The position numbers and the translations under genes were made by a program. From Halomonas aestuarii (GTDB lineage Bacteria; Pseudomonadota; Gammaproteobacteria; Pseudomonadales; Halomonadaceae), in assembly GCF_001886615.1 (NCBI RefSeq), contig NZ_CP018139.1:3100001-3164000 (forward strand): a DNA stretch of 64,000 nt, read 5' to 3'. Below the pieces are notes generated by a model that was not told where the DNA came from, ran no database searches, and was given only the letters and a program-made list of their open reading frames with translations. This document shows, one piece after another, positions 27,318 to 38,247 of this stretch. Position 1 is the stretch's first letter, and the number at the start of each line of letters is the position of its first letter.

Positions 27318-27898
27318 ACACTTTCCCCCCCGACTCCGGCCGCTGGCGCAACCGCTATCTGCTGATGCGTCACGGGCACAGCCAGGCCAACCAGCAGGGG
27401 CGCATCATCAGCACGCCGGAGCTTGGCCTGGCGGGCTTCGGTCTCTCGCCCACGGGCCGGTCCCAGCTCGATGCGCTGCTCGCGGACTGGGGCTGGGCGC
27501 GGCCGGATTTGATCCTGCACTCGGACTTCTGTCGCACCACCGAGACCGCCCAGTGCGTCGCCGATCACTTCGGCCTGTCGCTCACTGCCGAGCCGCGCCT
27601 GCGGGAGCGCCACTTCGGCGCCTTCGAGGGGGAGCGGGACGATCGCTATGCGGAGGTCTGGGCCCGGGACGCCCGGGACCCGGCCCATCGCCATGGCGGC
27701 GTCGAGGCCGTGGTCGAGGTGGCGACGCGGATGCGCGAGGTGATCGACGCGCTCGAGCGGCGCCATGGGGGCGAGACGATCCTGCTGGTCAGCCACGGCG
27801 ACCCGCTGCAGATCCTGCTGACCGCCCTGGAGGGGCGCGAGCTCTCACGGCACCGGGAACGGGAGCCTCTGGCCCCGGCCAGCATCACCGTCCTGTGA
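27311..27898 (+). CDS. Histidine phosphatase family protein (phosphoglycerate-mutase-like)
   Basis: This is a 195-residue cytoplasmic phosphatase. RYLLMRHGHSQANQQG carries the catalytic RHG histidine near residue 21, with the second-shell arginine in SDFCRTTETAQ, the acid/base glutamate near RERHFGAFEGE and the second histidine in LVSHGDPLQILL. Its substrate is unknown. The start at 27311 lacks an obvious ribosome-binding site. It is divergent from phnD and may share its control region, which makes a phosphate-scavenging role possible. Confidence 0.85.
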   Translation: MSNTFPPDSGRWRNRYLLMRHGHSQANQQGRIISTPELGLAGFGLSPTGRSQLDALLADWGWARPDLILHSDFCRTTETAQCVADHFGLSLTAEPRLRERHFGAFEGERDDRYAEVWARDARDPAHRHGGVEAVVEVATRMREVIDALERRHGGETILLVSHGDPLQILLTALEGRELSRHREREPLAPASITVL

Positions 27899-27907
27899 CG
27901 GCCCGGG

Positions 27908-29470
27908 TCAGGCCGGGTGGTGCGGCTGCGGCCCGGCCGATGCCCGGCCGGGCGCCTTCGAGGCGTCCGGGCCCGGTCGGGCCTCGCGCGATGCCTGGAG
28001 GTAGTCGGCCAGCTGGCCCTGCTGGCCGGCGGTGAGCCGCAGGGCCAGCTTGGTGCGCCGCCACAGGATGTCCTCGGCGCTGCGCGCCCACTCCTGCTCG
28101 ACCAGGTAGTCGACCTCGGCGGCGGTCAGCCCGGCCCCGAAGGCCTGGCCCAGCGAGGCCTGGGAGTCCCTGCCGTCGAGGAACTCCCGGCACAGCGCGC
28201 CGTAGGTGCGGGCGAAGCGACGGGCCTGCTGGGTGTCCAGGAAGGGATACTCCTCGAGCAGCCGGGCCTCGAAGGCGGCCTGGTCGCCGATCTCGCCGCC
28301 CGGCAGGGGCGTCTCGGCGGTCCAGGGCGGGCGCATGTCGGGAAGGTGGGGGGAGAGCGCGTCCAGGGCCGCCTCGGCCAGCTTGCGGTAGGTGGTGATC
28401 TTGCCGCCGAAGACCGACAGCAGCGGCGCGCCGCGGGTGTCGAGGTCCAGCGTGTAGTCGCGGGTCATGGCGGAGGGATCCGTCGACTCGTCGTCACACA
28501 GCGGCCGCACCCCGGAGAAGGTGCGGATCACGGCCTCGCGGGAGAGCTGGGTACGGAAGTGGGCATTGACCACCGAGAGCAGGTAGTCGATCTCCTCCTG
28601 TGATGCCTCGATACGTGAGGGATCTCCTTCGAAGCGCCGGTCGGTGGTGCCGACCAGGCTGAACTCCTCCTCGTAGGGCAGCACGAAGACGATGCGCCCG
28701 TCGGTGTTCTGGAGGATATAGGCCCTGTCGTCGTGGTTCAGGCGCGGCACGATCAGGTGGCTGCCCTGGATCAGGCGCACGCCGTAGCGGGAGTGGCGAT
28801 GGGCCTGACCGCGGACGACGCCTTCGACCCAGGGGCCGGCGGCATTGACCAGCGTCCGGCAGCGGCGCGTCATGAGCCGGCCGTCGTCGAGATCCTCCAG
28901 GGTGAGCTCCCAGACGCCGTCGCGCTCCTGGGCATCGGTGCAGCGGGAGCGGACCAGAATCTCTGCCCCGTGATCCCGAGCCTGCACGGCGTTGAGCACC
29001 ACCAGACGGGCGTCATCCACCCAGCAGTCCGAGTATTCGAACCCGCGCGTGATGCCGGGGGCGAGCCCCTGCCGGGCGTCCAGCCGAATGCCCCGGGAGC
29101 CCGGCAGCTTCCGGCGCTTGCCCAGGTGGTCGTAGAGGAACAGCCCGGCCCGCAGCATCCAGGCCGGCCGCAGGTGGGGCTGGTGGGGCAGGATGAAGCG
29201 CAGCGGCCAGATGATGTGAGGCGCCTTGGCCAACAGCACCTCCCGCTCGCGCAGGGCCTCCCGCACCAGCCGGAACTCGTGGTGCTCCAGGTAGCGCAGC
29301 CCGCCGTGGATCAGCTTGCTGCTGGCCGAGGAGGTGGCGCCGGCGAGGTCTCCCTGCTCGCAGAGCCCGACCGACAGCCCCCGCCCGGCGGCATCGTTGG
29401 CAATGCCGGCGCCGTTGATGCCGCCGCCGATCACGAAGAGGTCGAGGACCTCGTCTGGCTTGTTGCTCAT
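27908..29470 (-). CDS. glpD: Glycerol-3-phosphate dehydrogenase GlpD (first copy)
   Basis: This is an FAD-dependent membrane-associated enzyme that oxidises sn-glycerol-3-phosphate to dihydroxyacetone phosphate and passes electrons to quinone. It has 520 residues. The N-terminal dinucleotide fold is DLFVIGGGINGAGIANDAAG, then EQGDLAGATSSASSKLIHGG and LVGTTDRRFEGDP, with the FGGKITTYRKLAEAAL motif near residue 355. It lies next to glpR and glpK. It is a different type from the second glpD at 47646. Confidence 0.94.
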   Translation of the reverse strand: MSNKPDEVLDLFVIGGGINGAGIANDAAGRGLSVGLCEQGDLAGATSSASSKLIHGGLRYLEHHEFRLVREALREREVLLAKAPHIIWPLRFILPHQPHLRPAWMLRAGLFLYDHLGKRRKLPGSRGIRLDARQGLAPGITRGFEYSDCWVDDARLVVLNAVQARDHGAEILVRSRCTDAQERDGVWELTLEDLDDGRLMTRRCRTLVNAAGPWVEGVVRGQAHRHSRYGVRLIQGSHLIVPRLNHDDRAYILQNTDGRIVFVLPYEEEFSLVGTTDRRFEGDPSRIEASQEEIDYLLSVVNAHFRTQLSREAVIRTFSGVRPLCDDESTDPSAMTRDYTLDLDTRGAPLLSVFGGKITTYRKLAEAALDALSPHLPDMRPPWTAETPLPGGEIGDQAAFEARLLEEYPFLDTQQARRFARTYGALCREFLDGRDSQASLGQAFGAGLTAAEVDYLVEQEWARSAEDILWRRTKLALRLTAGQQGQLADYLQASREARPGPDASKAPGRASAGPQPHHPA

Positions 29471-29507
29471 GGAGTCTCCCGTCCGGCATGGCGTCGGACA
29501 TTCGGTG

Positions 29508-29525
29508 ATGTTTGAAACCGAAAAT
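29508..29525 (+). promoter_or_regulatory. GlpR-type operator upstream of glpD
   Basis: ATGTTTGAAACCGAAAAT matches the E. coli-type GlpR operator (ATGTTCG-ATAA-CGAACAT) at 14 of 18 positions, 38 bp upstream of glpD. A further perfect half-site CGAACAT lies at 29540-29546. Binding by the GlpR encoded alongside is inferred. Confidence 0.6.
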
Positions 29526-29637
29526 AGATGAAAGCAAAGCGAACATCAAGGCGCGAAAAACGATCACGCCGGGAGCAGGGCGGCGGCAGGGTGAGCCGGG
29601 AAGGGGCCGGGAGGGGTGGGGTAGGGCCCGGCGGTCG

Positions 29638-30396
29638 TCAGGCCACGTGCAAGGCCACGTCGTGCTGCTTCAGCAGGCGCATGATCGCCTCGGGCGGCTC
29701 GCGGTCGGTGAACAGGGCGTCGAGCTGGGCCAGGTTGCCCTGACGTACCACCGGGTTGCGGCGGAACTTGGAGTGGTCGGTCGCCAGGAAGACCTGCCGG
29801 GAGTTGCGAAGGATGGCCTGGGCCACCCGCACCTCCTGATAGTCGAACTCCAGCAGGGAGCCGTCCTCGTCGATGCCGCTGATGCCGATGATGCCGTAGT
29901 CGACCTTGAACTGGTTGATGAAGTCGATGGTGGCCTCGCCGATGATGCCGCCGTCCCGCGAGCGGACCTGGCCGCCGGCGATGATCACGTTGAAGTCCTC
30001 CTTGTGCTGGAGGATCGCCGCCACGTTGAGGTTGTTGGTGATCACCTCGAGGCCCTGGTGCTCGAGCAGCGCCTCGGCGATCACCTCGTTGCTGGTCCCG
30101 ATGTTGATGAACAGCGACGAATGGTCAGGCACGTGGCGGGCGAGCAGGGTGGCGATGCGCTGCTTGGCCTCCAGGTTCAGGGTCTTGCGGGTCGAGTAGG
30201 CAGTGTTGACGGTGCTCGACTCCAGCCCGGCGCCGCCATGCACGCGGCGGATGCGACCCTCGTTGGAGAGGGTGTTGAGGTCGCGGCGAATGGTCTGGGG
30301 GGTGACCGTGAAGTGTTCGGTGAGCTGCTCGATGCTGGCATAGCCCTGGCGGCGGACCAGCTCGATGATGGCATCCTGGCGTTGCTGCTGGTTCAT
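29638..30396 (-). CDS. glpR: DeoR-family glycerol-3-phosphate regulon repressor GlpR
   Basis: This is a 252-residue DeoR-family regulator. The N-terminal winged helix ([37 protein letters not shown]) precedes the sugar-phosphate-binding domain with [15 protein letters not shown] and [20 protein letters not shown]. It lies between glpD and glpK, whose control regions carry GlpR-like operators. Release of DNA on binding glycerol-3-phosphate is known for the family. Confidence 0.93.
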   Translation of the reverse strand: MNQQQRQDAIIELVRRQGYASIEQLTEHFTVTPQTIRRDLNTLSNEGRIRRVHGGAGLESSTVNTAYSTRKTLNLEAKQRIATLLARHVPDHSSLFINIGTSNEVIAEALLEHQGLEVITNNLNVAAILQHKEDFNVIIAGGQVRSRDGGIIGEATIDFINQFKVDYGIIGISGIDEDGSLLEFDYQEVRVAQAILRNSRQVFLATDHSKFRRNPVVRQGNLAQLDALFTDREPPEAIMRLLKQHDVALHVA

Positions 30397-30534
30397 GAGG
30401 TCTCCTTGGCTGCCCCGATTCTATGTCATCGTGGCCATGGATGCAGGCGCCGGGCCGTTACCCGACTGCGGCGAAAGTCGCACCTCGTGTGGCGCGGCGG
30501 CATTTGAGCGGGGCGGCTGGCTGGAGTAGTCTGG

Positions 30535-30552
30535 ATGATCATAAACGAACAT
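30535..30552 (+). promoter_or_regulatory. GlpR-type operator upstream of glpK
   Basis: Read on the minus strand, ATGTTCGTTTATGATCAT matches the GlpR consensus at 14 of 18 positions. It is identical at 15 of 18 positions to the site at 41130 upstream of the glycerol ABC transporter. It lies 55 bp before the glpK start. The rest of the 210-bp glpR-glpK gap shows no gene. Confidence 0.65.
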
Positions 30553-30606
30553 TAGCGTTAAAAAGCGAAATTGGCACGCCACGACAACCACAACAGGATG
30601 CTTGCT

Positions 30607-32091
<1,485 letters not shown>

Positions 32092-32224
32092 CCGAGCGAT
32101 CCGTGAGGAGGGCCAACTCGCTGATTCGGCGGAGAAGTCAGGCAGGATTCGGGCTTGCATTTCCCGGGCGGATGCGTAGAATACGCATCCGTTGCCACGG
32201 CGAAGTCATGCCGAACATCGCAGC

Positions 32225-32301
32225 AGGACCATAGCTCAGTTGGTTAGAGCGCCACGTTGACATCGTGGAGGTCGGCGGTTCAAATCCGCCTGGTCCTACC
32301 A
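32225..32301 (+). tRNA. tRNA-Val (GAC), first copy
   Basis: A 77-nt cloverleaf with encoded CCA: acceptor AGGACCA/TGGTCCT, D arm GCTC...GAGC, anticodon stem CCACG/CGTGG with loop TTGACAT giving anticodon GAC, and T arm GGCGG TTCAAAT CCGCC. All stems pair fully. It reads GUC and GUU valine codons. Confidence 0.97.
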
Positions 32302-32324
32302 GCACTGCCCGAGGCGACAGCTTC

Positions 32325-32401
32325 AGGACCATAGCTCAGTTGGTTAGAGCGCCACGTTGACATCGTGGAGGTCGGCGGTTCAAATCCGCCTGGTCCTACC
32401 A
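32325..32401 (+). tRNA. tRNA-Val (GAC), second copy
   Basis: This is identical over all 77 nt to the copy at 32225, 23 bp downstream, so the two form a tandem pair presumably processed from one transcript. The encoded CCA is followed by a strong terminator at 32412. Confidence 0.97.
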
Positions 32402-32411
32402 GATCAGAGAG

Positions 32412-32443
32412 CGCCCCGCAGCCATCGGCTGCGGGGCGTTTTT
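32412..32443 (+). terminator. Terminator of the tRNA-Val pair
   Basis: A 12-bp stem CGCCCCGCAGCC/GGCTGCGGGGCG with loop ATC is followed directly by TTTTT. It is a classic rho-independent terminator 10 bases after the second CCA. Confidence 0.95.
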
Positions 32444-32454
32444 CGTTGCGGCGC

Positions 32455-32507
32455 ACTTCATGTCGGGGCGTCATGTCGGAACGTCATGTCGAGTCGGGCG
32501 TCATGCC
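32455..32507 (-). repeat. 13-bp tandem repeat at the 3' end of msrC
   Basis: On the minus strand, units of the form GACATGACGCCCC follow the msrC stop. TCATGTC/C cores occur at 32458, 32471, 32484 and 32501, the last unit being the msrC stop codon region itself with a 4-bp insertion. Three of four steps are exactly 13 bp. Confidence 0.8.
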
Positions 32508-32959
32508 AGCTCGGTGCGCTCCATGAACACGGCGACCAGCCCCTCGATGCCGAGGCGGTCGGCCTCGCTGAAGCGTCCCGTGGTCGGGCTGTCCAGGTCC
32601 AGCACGCCCCACAAACGATCTTCCACCACGATCGGCACCACCAGCTCGGCGCGGGAGTCGGCGTCGCAGGCGATGTGGTCGGCAACGGCATGCACGTCGT
32701 CCACGCGCTGGGTCTCGCGGGTGCGGGCCGCGGCGCCGCAGACGCCCTTGTCGAACGGGATGGGATGGCAGGCCGGCTTGCCCTGGAAGGGTCCCAGGCA
32801 GAGCAGCTCCGGCTGGCGCTGCAGGTAGAAGCCGGCCCAGTTGAGCTCGGGCAGCTCCTGCATCAGGAAGGCGCAGGTCTGGGCGCTGTTGGTCAGCCAG
32901 TCGCGGGTGTCGAGCAGCGCGCCCAGCTGGCGGGCGAGCAGGGGGTAGTCCGGTGTCAT
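32501..32959 (-). CDS. msrC: Free methionine-(R)-sulfoxide reductase (GAF domain)
   Basis: This is a single GAF-domain oxidoreductase that reduces free Met-R-sulfoxide. It has 152 residues from ATG 32959, with AAGGAG 6 bases upstream. The family pattern NWAGFYL, LGPFQGKPACHPIPFDKGVCGAAART and DADSRAELVVPI contains the cysteines (in KPAC and KGVC) expected of fRMsr enzymes. It lies downstream of metNIQ on the same strand, a sensible context for methionine repair, though a hairpin separates them. Confidence 0.88.
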   Translation of the reverse strand: MTPDYPLLARQLGALLDTRDWLTNSAQTCAFLMQELPELNWAGFYLQRQPELLCLGPFQGKPACHPIPFDKGVCGAAARTRETQRVDDVHAVADHIACDADSRAELVVPIVVEDRLWGVLDLDSPTTGRFSEADRLGIEGLVAVFMERTELA

Positions 32960-32974
32960 GTCGGCTCCTTCAAC

Positions 32975-33004
32975 GAAAGGGAGCCGGCACACCGGCCGGC
33001 CCCC
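32975..33004 (-). terminator. Hairpin terminator after metQ
   Basis: On the minus strand GGGGGCCGGC pairs with GCCGGCTCCC (one G-U) around CGGTGT and is followed by TTTCGTT. It separates metQ from msrC. Confidence 0.7.
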
Positions 33005-33043
33005 AGGTCATCAATCTCTAGACAGCTGGATAGAGAAATTCAC

Positions 33044-33853
33044 TTACTTCCAGCCGGGCACCGCCTGCGGGCCGAACAGCTCGTCCGCCTTGGCCTCGAC
33101 CTCCTCGGTCTGGTAGGCGCTGACCAGCTGCTGGATGGCCTCGCGTTCCTCGTCGCCGCCGCGCACCACGATCAGGTTGACGTAGGGGGACTCCGGGCCC
33201 TCCTTGATCAGGGCGTCGTCCAGGCTCAGCCCGGCCGGCTGGGCGAAGGTGTTGTTGATGAAGGCCATGTCCACGTCGGGCAGCACGCGGGGCAGCTGGG
33301 CGGCCTCGATCTCGCGGAAGTCGAAGTCGTGCGGGTTCCCGGTGACGTCCAGCGGGGTGGCCTCCAGGTAGGTCGGGTCATCCAGGGTGATCAGCCCCTC
33401 ATTGTGCATCAGGATCAGGGCGCGACCCTCGTTGGACGGGTCGTTGGGCAGGGCGATGGTGGCCCCTTCCGGCAGCGCCTCGATGCTGTCGTACTTGTCG
33501 GAGTAGGCGCCGATCGGGTAGACGAAGGTGTAGCCGGCGATGGCGAAGTCGTAGCCGCGGTCCTCGACCATGGAGCGCATGTAGGGCTCGTGCTGGTAGG
33601 CGTTGGCGTCGAGGCTGCCGTCGGCCAGGGCGGCGTTGGGCGTCACGTAGTCGGTGAACTCGATGATCTCGACCTCGAGCCCATACTCGCGCTGGGCGAT
33701 CTCGGCGGCCACCTTCATCACGTCGGTCTCGGGGCCGGCCACGGTGCCGACCTTGATGGCGTGCTCGTCGGCCAGGACGGCGCCGGCGGAGAGGGCCAGG
33801 GCAGGCAGAATCAGTGCGGAGGCGGCCAGGGTGCCGATCAGGGTCTTGCGCAT
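33044..33853 (-). CDS. metQ: D-methionine-binding protein MetQ
   Basis: This is the periplasmic methionine-binding component of the MetNIQ importer, 269 residues from ATG 33853, which follows GAGGAG. An earlier TTG in frame would consume that ribosome-binding site and is rejected. The signal peptide ends near SAGAVLADE. No lipobox Cys is present, so it may be a soluble periplasmic or N-terminally anchored form. NlpA-family motifs include KVGTVAGPETDVMKVA, DYVTPNAALADGSLDANAYQ and NDPSNEGRALILM. Confidence 0.93.
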   Translation of the reverse strand: MRKTLIGTLAASALILPALALSAGAVLADEHAIKVGTVAGPETDVMKVAAEIAQREYGLEVEIIEFTDYVTPNAALADGSLDANAYQHEPYMRSMVEDRGYDFAIAGYTFVYPIGAYSDKYDSIEALPEGATIALPNDPSNEGRALILMHNEGLITLDDPTYLEATPLDVTGNPHDFDFREIEAAQLPRVLPDVDMAFINNTFAQPAGLSLDDALIKEGPESPYVNLIVVRGGDEEREAIQQLVSAYQTEEVEAKADELFGPQAVPGWK

Positions 33854-33946
33854 GTCTTTGTGCTCCTCGTTCAAGGGGTGTCGGTCACGATATTAATGGA
33901 ATAAACAGAATATTTATAATGCATTCTGGTTATCGACTAGAAAGCG

Positions 33947-34580
33947 TCACTTGTGGTCGCTCTTGCGGACGAGATAATCGCCCAGGCTCTGGAAGCCCTG
34001 GACCATCACCACCAGGATCACCACGGTGATCAGCATGATGGTCGGGTTGAAGCGGTTGTAGCCGTAGCGGATGCCCAGGTCGCCGAGCCCGCCGCCGCCC
34101 ACGGCGCCGGCCATGGCCGAGTAGCTGACCAGGGTGACGGCCGTCACCGTCAGCGCGGTGAAGATGCCGCCCCGTGCCTCGGGCACCAGCACCTTGGTGA
34201 TGATCTGCCAGGGCGTGGCCCCCATGGACTGGGCGGCCTCGACGAGCCCCGGCGGGATCTCGTTGAGCGCGCCTTCCACCAGGCGCGCCACGAAGGGAAT
34301 GGCGGCGATGGTCAGGGGGACCGCGGCGGCGTTGGTGCCGATGGACGAGCCCACCAGCATCCGCGTGAGGGGGATGATGGCCACCATGAGGATGATGAAG
34401 GGGATGGAGCGGCCGATGTTGGTGATCGCGCCCAGCACCCGATTGACCACGGGCTCGGCGAGGATCTGCCGCGGCCGGGTGACGTAGAGCAGCACCCCCA
34501 GGGGAATGCCGACGAGCGCCGAGATCACCCCCGACACGGCCACCATGTAGAGGGTGTCGAGGGTGGCCTCGAGAATCAGT

Positions 34581-34600
<20 letters not shown>
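33947..34600 (-). CDS. metI: D-methionine ABC transporter permease MetI
   Basis: This is an inner-membrane permease of 217 residues with five or so hydrophobic segments. The EAA loop EAAQSMGATPWQIITKVLVPEA is near residue 135, and AGAVGGGGLGDLGIRYGYNRF near the C-terminus is diagnostic of MetI. It starts within the end of metN (20-base overlap) and precedes metQ, giving the standard metNIQ order. Confidence 0.95.
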
Positions 34601-35633
<1,033 letters not shown>

Positions 35634-35686
35634 CGCAGCCGCCGGTGGGGCGCCGGCCGGGCGGGCGTGGCAGCGGGACGGGCACG

Positions 35687-35713
35687 AAAAAAAGGCCACC
35701 CTGGCGGGTGGCC
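35687..35713 (-). terminator. Leader terminator upstream of metN
   Basis: On the minus strand GGCCACCC-GCCA-GGGTGGCC is followed by seven T residues. It lies 14 nt after the SAM-II-like aptamer and about 54 nt before the metN start, the position expected for a riboswitch expression platform. Confidence 0.9.
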
Positions 35714-35727
35714 ATCAACGCTGGACA

Positions 35728-35816
35728 CACCCTTTTAGCTGCACTTCACGCCATGGGCTGCCTCGGGAGGTGGTCCATGACGCCGGCGCCCGCAATCCGG
35801 GTACAAATCGGCGCCT
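35728..35816 (-). ncRNA. SAM-II-like (SAM-alpha) riboswitch upstream of metNIQ
   Basis: On the minus strand a P1 stem GGCGCC/GGCGCC encloses GATTTGTACCCGGATTGCG, and a downstream GCTAAAAGGGTG follows. This reproduces the SAM-II H-type pseudoknot: conserved GAUUU and UUGC in loop 1, ACCC pairing with GGGU for P2, and the invariant GCUAAA. A ~40-nt insertion between P1 and GCUAAA contains a CATGG/CCATG helix, so loop 3 is extended. Its setting (methionine importer, promoter 10 nt upstream, terminator 14 nt downstream) fits SAM repression. Confidence 0.82.
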
Positions 35817-35833
35817 TCAAAATGTAGCGCGAC

Positions 35834-35862
35834 ATCTTAGGCATCGAACGGTCGTATGTCAA
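35834..35862 (-). promoter_or_regulatory. Sigma-70 promoter of the metNIQ leader
   Basis: A perfect -35 TTGACA and a -10 TAAGAT are separated by 17 bp on the minus strand. Transcription should start near 35827, about 10 nt before the aptamer. It is the strongest sigma-70 match noticed in the window. Confidence 0.85.
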
Positions 35863-36049
35863 GACGCCCGGGCCATGCCACCATCTGGAATGCCTCGTCA
35901 TGGTGATTCTTCCTGCCACCTCGCCGGTGGGTGGTGATCCTTGTGCCGACGGCAGGGGCAAGGCGCGTCGCCATGGACGTCGTTGCCCCGGTTTCCTAGA
36001 CTGGCCGCTTCCGCGGCCCGCCTGAGGCCGACTCGCACGAGGAGCATCC

Positions 36050-36679
36050 ATGTTCACAGGCATCGTACAGGGCACCGCCGAGGTGGTGGCCATCCAGGAG
36101 GCCGAGGCCTTCCGCACCCATGTGCTGGCCCTGCCGGCCGAGCTGCGCGAGGGGCTTTCGCTGGGTGCCTCGGTGGCCCACAACGGCGTCTGCCTGACGG
36201 TGACCGCCATCGAGGGCGAACGGGTCAGCTTCGACCTGATGCGCGAGACCCTGCGCGTGACCAATCTCGGTGCGCTGAGGGAGGGGGACCGCGTCAACAT
36301 CGAACGGGCGGCGCGCTTCGGCGACGAGATCGGCGGCCATGCGATGTCCGGCCACATCATGGCCATGGCAGAGCTGGTGGAGCTCGACGAGGCACCCAAC
36401 AATCGCCGCCTGTGGTTCGAGCTGCCGCCTGCGCTGGGGCGCTTCCTGTTCGACAAGGGCTACATCGGCGTCGACGGCATCAGCCTGACCATCGGCGAGA
36501 CCCGGACGGCCACCGCCGCCCACGGGCCGCGCTTCTGCGTCGACCTGATTCCCGAGACGCTGGCCCGGACGATCCTGGTGGATCGCGCCCCCGGGGACCT
36601 CGTCAATATCGAGATCGACCCCCAGACCCAGGCCATCGTCGAGACGGTGGAGCGGGTGCTGGAATCGCGCGGGATGTGA
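36050..36679 (+). CDS. ribE: Riboflavin synthase alpha chain RibE
   Basis: This enzyme dismutates two 6,7-dimethyl-8-ribityllumazine molecules to riboflavin, 209 residues. It begins MFTGIVQGTAEVV, the near-invariant start. Two lumazine-binding repeats are visible (CLTVTAIEGERVSFDLM and YIGVDGISLTIGETR), and GHAMSGHI lies between them. It is not in a rib operon here. The 187 bp between it and the metN promoter contain a GGGGCAA/TTGCCCC inverted repeat (35955-35989) but no recognisable FMN riboswitch. Confidence 0.95.
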   Translation: MFTGIVQGTAEVVAIQEAEAFRTHVLALPAELREGLSLGASVAHNGVCLTVTAIEGERVSFDLMRETLRVTNLGALREGDRVNIERAARFGDEIGGHAMSGHIMAMAELVELDEAPNNRRLWFELPPALGRFLFDKGYIGVDGISLTIGETRTATAAHGPRFCVDLIPETLARTILVDRAPGDLVNIEIDPQTQAIVETVERVLESRGM

Positions 36680-36904
36680 CGCCCCGATGCGGAGTGGACC
36701 ACGCCGGCGGGTCAGCGTTGGTCGGTCGGGTGGCGAATGGCCCGCAAGTTGCTTAACTAGGTGGAACCCTGCTGCCGATGGGTCCCGACATCTCGCCACA
36801 CGCCGAGGCTTTGGGTACCATAGGCGGCTTTTCTCGCCACCATCCCGTGGCCCGGGTGCCATTCAGCCCGGGCATCGACGTCACCGCGCGCAGGAAGGAC
36901 TCCC

Positions 36905-38209
36905 ATGCTGAAACGCCTGATCCACAACCACTTCAAGCTCGACGAGCACCGTACCGACGTGAAGACCGAGGTCATTGCCGGGATCACCACCTTCCTGACC
37001 ATGGCCTACATCATCTTCGTCAATCCCAGCATCCTCTCCGAGACGGGCATGGATGCCGGGGCGGTGTTCGTCGCCACCTGCCTGGCCGCGGCGGTGGGCT
37101 GCCTGATCATGGGCCTCTGGGCCAACTATCCCATCGCCCAGGCGCCCGGCATGGGCCTCAACGCCTTCTTCACCTACGGCGTGGTGCTCGGAATGGGCTA
37201 CACCTGGGAGGCGGCGCTCGGCGCGGTCTTCTTCTCCGGCTTCATCTTCTTACTGCTCAGCATCTTCAGGATCCGCGAGTGGATCATCAACTCGATCCCG
37301 CTGTCGCTGCGCCTGGGGATCGCCGCGGGCATCGGCCTGTTCCTGGCGATGATCGCCCTCAAGAACGCCGGCATCGTGGTGGCGAACCCGGCCACCTTCG
37401 TGTCGCTGGGCGACCTCTCCAAGCCCTCGGCCCTCTATGCGCTGCTGGGCTTCTTCGTGATCACGGCGCTGGCCTACCTCCGGGTCACCGGGGCGGTGAT
37501 GATCGGCATCCTCGGCGTCACCCTGCTGGCGATCATCCTCGGCCACAACGAGTTCGGCGGACTGATGTCCATGCCGCCCTCCATCGCGCCGACCTTCATG
37601 GCCCTGGACCTGGCGGGCGCCATGGACGTGGCGATGCTGAGCGTCATCTTCGCCTTCCTGTTCGTCGACCTGTTCGACACCTCCGGGACCCTGGTGGGCG
37701 TGGCCCACAAGGGCGGGCTGCTGGACGAGAACGGCAAGCTGCCGCGCATCGGTCGCGCCATGATGGCCGACAGCGGGGCCTCCATGGCCGGCGCAGTGCT
37801 GGGCACCTCCACGACCACCAGCTACATCGAGTCCACGGCCGGCATCGTCTCCGGCGGGCGCACCGGCCTCACCGCCGTGGTGGTGGCGGTGCTGTTTTTG
37901 ATCAGCCTGTTCTTCGCGCCGCTGGCGGGCTCCATCCCGGCCTACGCCACCGCCGGGGCACTGCTCTACGTGGCGGTGCTGATGGCCGGCAGCCTGGCCC
38001 ACGCCAACTGGGACGACCCGACCGATGCCGCCCCGGTGCTGATCGCGGCCCTGGCGATGCCCCTGACCTTCTCCATCGCGGAGGGGATCGCGCTGGGCTT
38101 CATCAGCTATGCCGCCATCAAGACCCTCTCCGGACGGTTCCAGGACCTGAACCCGGCGGTGATCGTGCTGGCGCTGCTGTTCGCCACCAAGTTCCTGTTC
38201 CTCACCTGA
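36905..38209 (+). CDS. NCS2/AzgA-family guanine-hypoxanthine permease
   Basis: This is a proton-coupled purine importer of 434 residues with many hydrophobic segments. AzgA-branch markers are [20 protein letters not shown] near residue 24, [16 protein letters not shown] near residue 82, [15 protein letters not shown], and [15 protein letters not shown] near residue 300. It is directly followed by apt and gpt, so hypoxanthine/guanine/adenine uptake feeding salvage is the likely role. The exact base cannot be determined by eye. Confidence 0.9.
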   Translation: MLKRLIHNHFKLDEHRTDVKTEVIAGITTFLTMAYIIFVNPSILSETGMDAGAVFVATCLAAAVGCLIMGLWANYPIAQAPGMGLNAFFTYGVVLGMGYTWEAALGAVFFSGFIFLLLSIFRIREWIINSIPLSLRLGIAAGIGLFLAMIALKNAGIVVANPATFVSLGDLSKPSALYALLGFFVITALAYLRVTGAVMIGILGVTLLAIILGHNEFGGLMSMPPSIAPTFMALDLAGAMDVAMLSVIFAFLFVDLFDTSGTLVGVAHKGGLLDENGKLPRIGRAMMADSGASMAGAVLGTSTTTSYIESTAGIVSGGRTGLTAVVVAVLFLISLFFAPLAGSIPAYATAGALLYVAVLMAGSLAHANWDDPTDAAPVLIAALAMPLTFSIAEGIALGFISYAAIKTLSGRFQDLNPAVIVLALLFATKFLFLT

Positions 38210-38247
38210 TTCAGGCTGACTGCATTCACTCACCGAGATTCGACCCG

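Noticed and set aside
30572..30586. Sigma-54 promoter before glpK (TGGCAC at 30572)
   Set aside because: The -24 element is good, but the required TTGC at -12 is missing (GACA instead), so it is chance.
35863..36049. FMN riboswitch upstream of ribE
   Set aside because: None of the conserved FMN-aptamer blocks is present. Only a loose GGGGCAA/TTGCCCC inverted repeat is seen.
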